From contig VBJK01000084.1 of assembly GCA_005879655.1 (NCBI GenBank), positions 46,359 through 67,444 of the forward strand: a stretch of DNA of 21,086 nucleotides. The letters are read 5' to 3'. A program made the position numbers and the translations under genes. This document shows positions 15,305 through 21,086 of the stretch, one piece after another (position 1 is the stretch's first letter; each line of letters starts with the position of its first letter). Below the pieces are notes generated by a model. That model ran no database searches and had not been told where the DNA came from. It was given only the letters and a program-made list of their open reading frames with translations. This stretch comes from Chloroflexota bacterium (GTDB taxonomy: Bacteria > Chloroflexota > Ktedonobacteria > Ktedonobacterales > Ktedonobacteraceae).

Positions 15305-16147
15305 ATGTTTTTTTGCAGTCACTGTGGTTTTCTCTTAACCCCTGGTGCCACACAGTGCCCGCGATGCGGTACAGCAGTAAAAGCTGACGAGGGTGCAGTA
15401 AATTTGTATCCTGATGCCCCGACAACCCAATCAGCGGTACCTGGTATCGTGCAGCAAGAAGATGACCGCACGCCCCCCAACGCAGATAATACGCCTTTTG
15501 TGATACAAAACACTCCTCGACCAATGTCATATCCTTCTTTTCCCACAACGGATCACCCTGGCTCGATCTCGCAGACAGCACAGGCAGTGCGGCGTAGCAA
15601 TACGGGCCTTGTTAGCGCAATTATCACATTCCTCCTCGTGCTGGTCATAGCCATGACACTAGTAATCATCGCTGGACCACAGCGCATCCTGGGTTTGATT
15701 GACAGACAAGCAACACCAGCTCCCATCGTCACCGTGACAACCACACAAGCAACGCCCAGTGGTGAGCAAGCAACGCCATCACCAGTTTCCACGGTCGTAG
15801 CGACAGCCACACAACCATCAACGACGACAGCAAAGCAACAGGCCCAAAGCGTTATAGTGCAATATTTTAGCGCGATTAACCAGAAAGATTACCAGAGTGC
15901 ATATAATCTGTGGGCCAATAATCCTCAGAGCTATAACGATTTTGTGCAGGGTTTTGCCCACACACAGCACGACGATGTTGTCATTGACCGCATGGTCCAA
16001 CAGCCAGACGGTACCGTACGAGTCTTCATCACCCTGACGGCAACCTCAGACACAGGAGCCACAAGTTTGTATCGCGGCTATTATCTCGTTGGACAACAAG
16101 CAGATGGCACATGGAAGATTATTACAGCACATGTCAATCAAGCATAG
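15305..16147 (+). CDS. Zinc-ribbon membrane protein with C-terminal NTF2-like domain
   Basis: A 280-residue protein. A four-cysteine zinc ribbon stands at the very N-terminus (Cys4, Cys7, Cys18, Cys21: FCSHCGF…CPRCGT), followed by a disordered Pro/Thr-rich stretch, one membrane segment (about 101-124), a Thr/Pro/Gln linker to about 172, and an outside domain. The last 100 residues (SVIVQYFSAINQKDYQSAYNLW…) look like the NTF2-like/DUF4878 fold seen in many exported proteins. The ribbon would stay in the cytoplasm and the NTF2-like part outside. The function is unknown. AAGGAG sits just before the ATG. The next gene repeats the same head design, so the two are probably paralogous in their N-terminal part. 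Confidence 0.85.
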   Translation: MFFCSHCGFLLTPGATQCPRCGTAVKADEGAVNLYPDAPTTQSAVPGIVQQEDDRTPPNADNTPFVIQNTPRPMSYPSFPTTDHPGSISQTAQAVRRSNTGLVSAIITFLLVLVIAMTLVIIAGPQRILGLIDRQATPAPIVTVTTTQATPSGEQATPSPVSTVVATATQPSTTTAKQQAQSVIVQYFSAINQKDYQSAYNLWANNPQSYNDFVQGFAHTQHDDVVIDRMVQQPDGTVRVFITLTATSDTGATSLYRGYYLVGQQADGTWKIITAHVNQA

Positions 16148-16308
16148 CAGAACTACAGGACCGCAAAGAGATATAATAAAAGAATCAGCTCAAAGCTACA
16201 CTCACTTATGCAAACTAGTAGGTGGAACAATTTGGGCCGAACAACCGTTTCTATCAGAAGTACGATATTTATGCAGGGCCAGCTAAAATTAGAAAGGCAG
16301 GTGCTCAG

Positions 16309-16890
16309 ATGACCTTTTGTGGCCAATGCGGTTTCTCATTATCAGCAGGTGATACCCGCTGCCCACGCTGCAATACCGTGGTAGAAGTACCCCTGGATGC
16401 ATCCCAGGCTAATGCACCAACCGTAGAGACATCATCATTCACAGCCGACAAGTCCCAACCAGTTGACACACAGACTGCCGATCCACAAAAAAAGTTGATT
16501 TTACGTCCAGCAACAGACGCAAGCCAGCTCGATTATAGTACCCCATCACCCTACGATGCAACCAGTAGAGTGAGCGCCGCCGATATGGGAGCAATAGCTC
16601 ACCCAGGCCAGGTACAGAGTGGGCACACATACGGTCAAACGGGTGCAGCCTACGGTGGCTATGTTCCCGCACCAGGGCATCCCACAACAGGTACAGCCTA
16701 CCCCGGCTATACGGCAGGTACCAGCGGTTATCAACGCCCAGCGGCTACCTCATATCCGACATCTCAACAAGCAAAAGCCACGCAAAGCACGAGAGGACGT
16801 TCAGCGGCCCTCGTTATTATCCTCATTGGATTACTATTTGTGTTGGCCGCCATGGTCTTGCTCGTTTTACAACACAACGGGACCATATAA
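16309..16890 (+). CDS. Zinc-ribbon protein with a C-terminal membrane anchor
   Basis: From the ATG at 16309 the product is 193 residues and starts MTFCGQCGFSLSAGDTRCPRC, an N-terminal zinc ribbon with Cys4, 7, 18 and 21 at the same positions as in the protein of 15305. The middle is low-complexity, rich in Tyr, Gly, Ala, Thr, Pro and Gln (about 30-160). The last ~27 residues form one membrane segment (ALVIILIGLLFVLAAMVLLVLQ), so it is a tail-anchored protein facing the cytoplasm. The open frame extends 29 codons upstream, but the ribbon alignment and an AGGCAGG sequence support the ATG chosen. No enzymatic domain is seen and the function is unknown. It lies 161 bases after the other zinc-ribbon gene. 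Confidence 0.82.
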   Translation: MTFCGQCGFSLSAGDTRCPRCNTVVEVPLDASQANAPTVETSSFTADKSQPVDTQTADPQKKLILRPATDASQLDYSTPSPYDATSRVSAADMGAIAHPGQVQSGHTYGQTGAAYGGYVPAPGHPTTGTAYPGYTAGTSGYQRPAATSYPTSQQAKATQSTRGRSAALVIILIGLLFVLAAMVLLVLQHNGTI

Positions 16891-16942
16891 CCTCTCTAAT
16901 AAGCACTACCGGATGCTAGAGCTACCAACTCGGCAGAAAAGA

Positions 16943-16951
16943 TGTTACAAT
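16943..16951 (+). promoter_or_regulatory. Extended -10 promoter just before prfB
   Basis: TGTTACAAT matches TGn plus TACAAT (16946-16951). The start point expected about seven bases further on would fall at 16958-16959, on the prfB ATG itself. No Shine-Dalgarno precedes that ATG, so the mRNA could be leaderless. Confidence 0.35.
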
Positions 16952-16958
16952 ACGGGCC

Positions 16959-17901
16959 ATGAATGAACTTATAAACCAGATCGAACGCCAGCAAAAACGC
17001 GTTCAGAAAACTATGGTGCATCTTTGACCTGGCGCATAAAGCCAGACAGATCCAACAACTAGAAGAAGAAAGCATGGCTGCTGACTTCTGGTCTGACAAC
17101 CGTAAAGCACAGGTGCATATGCAACGCCTCAATGCCTTACGAGAAGAAGTGACAACGTGGGAAGGTATCGCCACGCAACTAGATGAACTGCTCGGACTAG
17201 CCCAACTACTGGAAGAGGAGCCAGATGAGGAAATGCAAGCAGAGGTTGCGCAATCGTTGTCTGCCATTGAAGAGCAGATTGGCAAGCTAGAGTTCTCGCT
17301 GATGTTAAGTGGAGAGCACGATGAGCGCAATGCGATCGTCAGTATTCATGCTGGCAGCGGCGGCGTAGATGCCCAAGACTGGGCAGAGATGTTGTTGCGT
17401 ATGTACATGCGCTGGGCGGAACGTCATCGTTTTCGCACTGAAGTCTACGAGTATAACCAAGGTGAAGAAGCCGGTGTCAAAAGCGTCACTATCGAAATCG
17501 AGGGACGCTACGCCTATGGTTATCTGCGCTCAGAAGCTGGTACCCACCGCCTGATCCGTCTCTCACCATTTGATGCAGCTCATCGCCGCCATACCTCATT
17601 CGCCAAGGTTGAGGTCATGCCTGACGTTGAAGATACGATAGAAGTGACCATTCGCCCCGAAGATATTGAGGTAGACACCTATCGTTCAACCGGAGCGGGC
17701 GGGCAACATGTGAACAAGACTGATTCAGCGGTGCGCATGCGGCACGTCCCCAGTGGTATCGTTGTCACCTGTCAGAATGAACGTTCACAGATTCAGAACC
17801 GCGAGGTTGCACTGAAACTGCTTAAAGCACGCCTCTACGAACTGGAGCTGAAGAAGCGTGAAGAAGAGACAGCCAGACTCAAAGGCGAACATGTAAACTA
17901 G
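16959..17901 (+). CDS. prfB: Peptide chain release factor 2, +1 frameshift, C-terminal part lost
   Basis: RF2 reads UGA and UAA stop codons and triggers peptide release. The product joins 16959-17024 with 17026-17901 by a +1 shift at CTT-TGA-C (17022-17028), the classic autoregulatory site of prfB. The full frame gives 313 residues. The anticodon-like SPF is at 202-204 and the catalytic GGQ at 247-249 ([16 protein letters not shown]). The frame ends early, after KGEHVN. The usual WG-x-QIRSYV…VKD-x-RT stretch is missing. The real C-terminal tail, TGYLAGDIDPFIHTYLQAK, lies at about 17909-17965 in the +1 frame. About 26-28 codons seem deleted with a frame change. Either the gene is damaged, or this is an assembly or sequencing fault, since RF2 is normally essential. 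Confidence 0.85.
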
Positions 17902-17902
17902 C

Positions 17903-17992
17903 GATACTACTGGCTACTTGGCAGGCGATATCGATCCCTTTATCCACACCTACCTCCAAGCAAAGGCTGGCGGAGTGAGCGTATCAGAGACA
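17903..17992 (+). pseudogene. Out-of-frame C-terminal remnant of RF2
   Basis: In the frame +1 to the prfB stop, 17903 onward encodes DTTGYLAGDIDPFIHTYLQAK and then AGG. This matches the family C-terminus (GDIDPFI-x-AYL pattern of other RF2 proteins). The frame runs on to a TGA inside the palindromic repeat at 17991-18065. It cannot be reached without a second frame change, and the codons that normally precede it are missing. Confidence 0.75.
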
Positions 17993-18065
17993 AAAGCGCA
18001 ATGAATTGCGCAGCTACGGATTTGTATTGGGCAGATTCGTAGCTACGCAATTCATTGCGCCTTTG
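17991..18065. repeat. Inverted pair of REP-like units between prfB and rpoD
   Basis: Arms 17991-18018 and 18038-18065 (28 bp, two mismatches, 19-base spacer) each contain the unit found at 7943-8096, with the core GCGCAATGAATTGCG (or its complement) and CTACG. A further perfect 12-bp palindrome GCGTAGCTACGC follows at 18065-18076. The structure lies exactly between two convergent genes and may act as a two-way terminator, though no T-run is present. Confidence 0.82.
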
Positions 18066-18070
18066 CGTAG

Positions 18071-19075
18071 CTACGCGCGAATGAGATCGCGCATACCATC
18101 ATAACGTTCAGGATAGCGCAGTTTACGCAGTGCCTTCACCTCTATCTGACGGATACGTTCGCGGGTAAGATGGAAAAGGACACTTACTTCATCTAATGAG
18201 AGTGAATGACCATCCTTTAAGCCATAACGCATTTCAATAATAGTACGCTCACGAGGATTTAATATCGTCATCGCTTGCTCTATATGCTGCCGCTGTAGTT
18301 GGTGAGTAGCTTCATCGATTGGATTGCCGATATTGGTATCTTCCAGCATATCAGCCAGATGATATTCTTCATCATCAGCCATCGGCGCATCCAAAGAGAT
18401 GGGCTGCTCTGAAACATTCAACAGCTCAACAATACGTTCCCGTGGCAACTCAAGTTCATCAGCGATATGTTCCGGCAATGGCTCAACACCCTGCTCCTGG
18501 TAAAGACGGCGTGCCACGCGTTTGATCTTGTAAATAAGCTCGACAACGTGTACAGGAATGTGAATACTGCGCGAATGCTCAGCAATAGCGCGGCTAATCG
18601 CCTGACGTATCCACCAAGTCGCGTATGTACTAAAACGGAAACCGCGCTGATAGTCAAATTTCTGCGTAGCCCGCATCAACCCAATATTGCCCTCCTGGAT
18701 CAAGTCGAGCAACGGTAGCCCCTGGTTAGAGTAACGTTTAGCAATACTAACTACCAAGCGTAAGTTAGCTTCAATCAATTTCTGACGGGCATAGCGATCA
18801 CCACGAGCGACAAGCTCTGCTAGCAGTAATTCTTGTTCAGCAGAGAGAAGAGGATACATACCTATCTCTTTGAGATACTGCTTCACTGAGTCGTCAATAG
18901 TACCTCGCAGTTCTTCATCTTCCTCGCATTCGCCATCGCCCTCGTAGATAAATCCTTTATCGCATAGGTCATCACTCCTATCTTCCAGCACCACTCTGGA
19001 AGAACGTTTTTTCTCACCCCCCAGAGTTCCTTCACGAACCACACCTTGCATGGCTTTCTTTATTCTTGCTCCCAT
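18071..19075 (-). CDS. rpoD: RNA polymerase sigma-70 family factor (RpoD/SigA-like)
   Basis: A 334-residue sigma factor. Residues 1-60 are a short acidic, poorly conserved head without a full region 1.1. Region 1.2 is [11 protein letters not shown] (62-72). Region 2 spans ~98-168 ([20 protein letters not shown], then [19 protein letters not shown] and [17 protein letters not shown]). Region 3 is ~170-250. Region 4 is ~265-320 ([15 protein letters not shown] and [17 protein letters not shown]). It directs RNA polymerase to -10/-35 promoters. The fit is that of a primary or group 2 factor; the missing region 1.1 leaves open which. The ATG has GGAG nine bases upstream. The stop TAG at 18071-18073 lies inside the palindrome GCGTAGCTACGC of the adjoining repeat. 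Confidence 0.9.
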   Translation of the reverse strand: MGARIKKAMQGVVREGTLGGEKKRSSRVVLEDRSDDLCDKGFIYEGDGECEEDEELRGTIDDSVKQYLKEIGMYPLLSAEQELLLAELVARGDRYARQKLIEANLRLVVSIAKRYSNQGLPLLDLIQEGNIGLMRATQKFDYQRGFRFSTYATWWIRQAISRAIAEHSRSIHIPVHVVELIYKIKRVARRLYQEQGVEPLPEHIADELELPRERIVELLNVSEQPISLDAPMADDEEYHLADMLEDTNIGNPIDEATHQLQRQHIEQAMTILNPRERTIIEMRYGLKDGHSLSLDEVSVLFHLTRERIRQIEVKALRKLRYPERYDGMRDLIRA

Positions 19076-19514
19076 AACGGATACTCCTTCATTTCACGCT
19101 CTACACTCAACGACCAGCAAACAAATACATCCAAGAGAAATATCCAATCGATAGTGTTAACATTCATAACTTGCAAGAAACATGCCAAACTGCCACACGG
19201 CAGCGTTTCCATGGCAGAAAGAACCCCTACCCCCACAGTCTCCCGCAAGTATTGAAGCTAGCCGATAACATATCATCCACAATCGGCATATTTCATAGCG
19301 AAAAGAGCACATCCATCTCACTGCCCGACAGAGCGGTTGCTGCGGCAGTCCTCATCCACAAAGCTTGCATCATGAAGAGTTTTCCATCTGTGTGGAAATT
19401 TACCCAAGTAGAGGATCACGAGACATTATCAAACTCACCTATGATGACCACCATCTCACGTAACGGCACCCATCACCTTTATCGGAAGATTTATATAGGT
19501 CAAAAGATCAATGC
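19076..19514. other. Intergenic region upstream of rpoD, no gene recognised
   Basis: About 440 bp between the rpoD start and the first promoter candidate of the next gene. A weak minus-strand promoter match for rpoD (TTGCAA at 19171-19176, 17-base spacer, TATCGA) is too poor to list as a feature. Open frames here (for example 19171-19518) have no ribosome-binding site or protein-like pattern. I found no tRNA, tmRNA, RNase P or SRP RNA signature. Confidence 0.5.
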
Positions 19515-19543
19515 TTGACGAGAATTGTGACACCTGTTATGCT
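19515..19543 (+). promoter_or_regulatory. Distal promoter candidate for the small zinc-ribbon gene
   Basis: -35 TTGACG (19515-19520), spacer 17 bases, -10 TATGCT (19538-19543). The start point would be near 19550, about 380 bases before the gene. The transcript would carry a perfect 9-bp hairpin, GCTAAGCTA (19616-19624) with TAGCTTAGC (19636-19644). Confidence 0.45.
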
Positions 19544-19753
19544 GAAGACAAGAACTATAGAAGGCTGGCATACGTTTGTCATCACGTGCCCAGGATGATA
19601 AAGAACATATGCTAGGCTAAGCTATCGCTAGTTGGTAGCTTAGCGAAAAGAGTGTGGTCATTTATGCTATTCATCATATCACCTCCAATCAGCGGAGAAT
19701 GGCGTAGATTCTCTCTTTTTGGTGAGAAACATGAAGATTTCTTCACAAATATG

Positions 19754-19782
19754 CTGACAGCGGAAGGGAGTTGTGGTATGAT
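19754..19782 (+). promoter_or_regulatory. Proximal strong promoter candidate for the small zinc-ribbon gene
   Basis: -35 CTGACA (19754-19759), spacer exactly 17 bases, -10 TATGAT (19777-19782) with a TG extension at 19774-19775. This is the closest match to a full sigma-70 promoter in the window. Transcription from about 19789 leaves a leader of nearly 140 bases. Confidence 0.6.
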
Positions 19783-19788
19783 AAAGAA

Positions 19789-19927
19789 GGCATGGATAAG
19801 ACCTGCTGTGGGGATGCGGATGCAGCGGCGGAGGCTCCCCCCTCGGCTTACATTCTCGCTAAGCCTCGCTTAATGCCTGCTTGGGCAAGCGATTATAACC
19901 TCCAGAGAGAAGGAAGGAGGCGATTTC
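19789..19927 (+). promoter_or_regulatory. Structured leader of the small zinc-ribbon gene
   Basis: The leader can form competing stems: GAGGCT with AGCCTC (enclosing CCCCCC), or GGCTTA with TAAGCC, and further on GCTT-GGGC-AAGC. Mutually exclusive stems upstream of a strong GGAGG fit attenuation or a cis-acting RNA switch. No known riboswitch consensus was recognised. A short open frame from 19792 (MDKTCCGDADAA…) also crosses it and overlaps the gene start, so a leader peptide is another option. Confidence 0.3.
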
Positions 19928-20143
19928 GTGGAAAACGCGTTTCCCCGTTGTCGCAAATGTAGTGAAGGTGATCTGGTGCCGCTTTCGGATTTCGGTAGCC
20001 AGGGAGCTTCCATTGAGTACAAGGCATGGGTTTGTACAAATCCGTCTTGCCTGTACAATATCAAAATCCGTAACGGAGACATTATCATCAATGAACCAAT
20101 TAGTGATGGTTCACTTCATTCGTATCGAAGCGGTCGCCAGTAA
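19928..20143 (+). CDS. Small zinc-ribbon protein of unknown function
   Basis: A 71-residue protein with two cysteine pairs, CRKC (Cys8, Cys11) and CTNPSC (Cys36, Cys41), spaced as in a treble-clef or zinc-ribbon knuckle. A short beta-like stretch follows (YNIKIRNGDIIINEP) and then a polar tail. No membrane segment is present. The start is GTG with a perfect GGAGG seven bases upstream. A second in-frame or out-of-frame ATG is not better placed. The function is unknown; such small ribbons often bind RNA, ribosomes or protein partners. Two strong-looking promoters and a structured leader precede it, which suggests tight control or high expression. Confidence 0.75.
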   Translation: MENAFPRCRKCSEGDLVPLSDFGSQGASIEYKAWVCTNPSCLYNIKIRNGDIIINEPISDGSLHSYRSGRQ

Positions 20144-20194
20144 CGGTGAAGTGTAGTATCACTAGTTATTTCTGGGTAGTTCCATCCAGAAACG

Positions 20195-20203
20195 TGGTAC
20201 AAT
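20195..20203 (+). promoter_or_regulatory. Extended -10 promoter candidate for ftsY
   Basis: TGGTACAAT (TACAAT at 20198-20203), the same TG-x-TACAAT form as before prfB. The -35 region is weak. The start point would be near 20210, giving a leader of about 170 bases. Confidence 0.4.
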
Positions 20204-20204
20204 G

Positions 20205-20243
20205 AGGCAAAAGGCGGCGGCTCATACCCGTTTCCTTTTGCCT
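20205..20243 (+). repeat. Perfect 10-bp inverted repeat at the start of the ftsY leader
   Basis: AGGCAAAAGG (20205-20214) pairs fully with CCTTTTGCCT (20234-20243) around a 19-base loop containing CGGCGGCTCATACCCG. It coincides with the predicted transcription start, so it might be a 5' stabilising stem, a protein site, or the end of the upstream gene. There is no T-run after it. Confidence 0.55.
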
Positions 20244-20382
20244 TCTGCGTTTGTAGAGGGAACAATCACTGCATATTTAATGGAGTGGTTGCACGCCCTC
20301 TTCTTCATATTTAGAGAGAAAAAATAACGCTAGCTACCTAACGCTAACGTCATAGATAGGCAACAAAGGAGTCAATGCAAAC

Positions 20383-21086
20383 GTGCTCAATCGCTTCTTT
20401 GGGCAGAAACCGCAAGAAGACTCGAAAAAGCATCAAGGTGCTGCTCAGGAAAAAGCAGGAGTTCCTCCAGAGCAAGAGCAGCCACAACGGTTTAATTTCC
20501 TAAACCGCACCCGGCAACTATTCCGCCGGATGAGTAATACGGTTGAGGAAACGGACCTCATTACCGAGAATCTGTGGGATGAACTAGAAGAATCCTTGCT
20601 GACTGCCGATGTTGGTCCCCACACAAGTATGTGGCTCATCGAACGGCTACGGCAACGCGCCGAAGAAGAGCATATGCGTACTGGTGCACAGTTTCAGCGG
20701 GTATTACGAGAAGAATTAGCAAAATTGCTCGGTGAGTCTTCTTCCCTGCGCTTTGACAAAAAGTCCCCTCTAACCGTTATACTGGTTATTGGCGTGAATG
20801 GCTCCGGCAAGACGACAAGTATTGCGAAATTGGCCTATCGCCTGAAAAATGAAGGCCATAAGGTCATGTTGGCCGCAGCGGATACCTTCCGCGCAGCTGC
20901 CATTGACCAACTCAAAGAGTGGGGCAATCGTGTCGATGTACCTGTGATTAGTCAGCACCCCAATGCTGATCCTGGTGCAGTGGTCTTCGATGCTCTGCAA
21001 GCAGCCACTACACGCGGCAGTGATGTGCTTATCATTGATACTGCTGGTCGTCTGCACACCAAATTCAACCTCATGGAAGAATTAAA
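20383..21086 (+). CDS. ftsY: Signal recognition particle receptor FtsY (partial, runs off the right edge)
   Basis: The first 234 codons of the SRP receptor GTPase, which docks ribosome-SRP complexes at the membrane translocon. A short charged head (1-40) is followed by the N-domain helices (about 41-125) and the G domain. G1 is GVNGSGKTT (137-145), the insertion-box type motif DTFRAAAIDQL is at 167-177, and G3 DTAGR is at 219-223. FtsY is favoured over Ffh by the ADVGPHTS N-domain pattern, the GVNGSGKTT form and the absence of Ffh-type N-terminal sequence. The start is GTG with AAAGGAG 11 bases upstream. An ATG at 20375 is out of frame. The acidic A-domain of E. coli FtsY is nearly absent here, as in many bacteria. 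Confidence 0.93.
   Translation, partial: MLNRFFGQKPQEDSKKHQGAAQEKAGVPPEQEQPQRFNFLNRTRQLFRRMSNTVEETDLITENLWDELEESLLTADVGPHTSMWLIERLRQRAEEEHMRTGAQFQRVLREELAKLLGESSSLRFDKKSPLTVILVIGVNGSGKTTSIAKLAYRLKNEGHKVMLAAADTFRAAAIDQLKEWGNRVDVPVISQHPNADPGAVVFDALQAATTRGSDVLIIDTAGRLHTKFNLMEEL

Noticed and set aside
19148..19176. rpoD promoter (TTGCAA, 17 bases, TATCGA, minus strand)
   Set aside because: Only about half of the consensus positions match, which is too weak to list.
19171..19518. 115-codon open frame upstream of the small zinc-ribbon gene
   Set aside because: No ribosome-binding site, random-looking composition and no recognisable motif. It crosses a region that reads better as intergenic.
19550..19930. 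Possible tmRNA, RNase P or SRP RNA gene
   Set aside because: The length would fit, but no T-arm sequence, tag-peptide frame, RNase P core or SRP tetraloop region could be found.

Overview
The window reads as chromosomal DNA from a bacterium of mid-range G+C, most likely a Chloroflexota of the Ktedonobacteria type. This is an inference from gene content and not a database result: an exonuclease–UvrC-type GIY-YIG fusion, kinesin-light-chain-type TPR proteins, several membrane proteins with an N-terminal zinc ribbon, and many short palindromic repeats between housekeeping genes. No rRNA, tRNA, CRISPR array, transposase gene or phage gene was seen.

Layout. Positions 1-7776 are all on the minus strand. 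Reading in the direction of transcription: larE (sulfur transferase), a His-rich exported protein, a palindromic repeat, a NifS/IscS-type cysteine desulfurase, a class I/II aminotransferase, cinA, an M50 site-2-type membrane protease, a DUF1963/YwqG-like protein and the first codons of a gene leaving the left edge. Positions 7777-8160 hold a promoter and a long inverted repeat. At 8161-9340 (plus strand) lie a MocA/MobA-like nucleotidyltransferase gene interrupted by a 142-bp palindromic element, and a small TPR protein. A hairpin terminator separates this from a minus-strand TPR gene. Minus-strand genes follow to 15091: dcd-tmk, an anchored hypothetical, and the exonuclease/GIY-YIG fusion. 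From 15305 the plus strand carries two zinc-ribbon membrane proteins and prfB (RF2), with rpoD convergent on it. The right end (plus) has a small zinc-ribbon protein with a long leader, and the first two thirds of ftsY.

Functional themes. Sulfur handling (larE, cysteine desulfurase), nucleotide supply (dcd next to tmk), excision-type repair, translation termination (RF2), transcription initiation (sigma-70) and protein targeting (FtsY) are represented. The window is mostly housekeeping DNA. Its unusual content is in the repeats and in what they do to genes.

Main points for a second look. (1) The RF2 gene keeps a CUUUGAC programmed-frameshift site near its start, but lacks about 26-28 conserved codons near its end, and the true C-terminus continues in another frame. 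(2) The nucleotidyltransferase gene carries a 142-bp palindromic insertion flanked by an 11-bp direct repeat. The net gain is 153 bp, so the frame is kept and a single in-frame TGA is the only block. (3) Two families of palindromic repeats lie between genes and in two places appear to supply the stop codon of the neighbouring gene.
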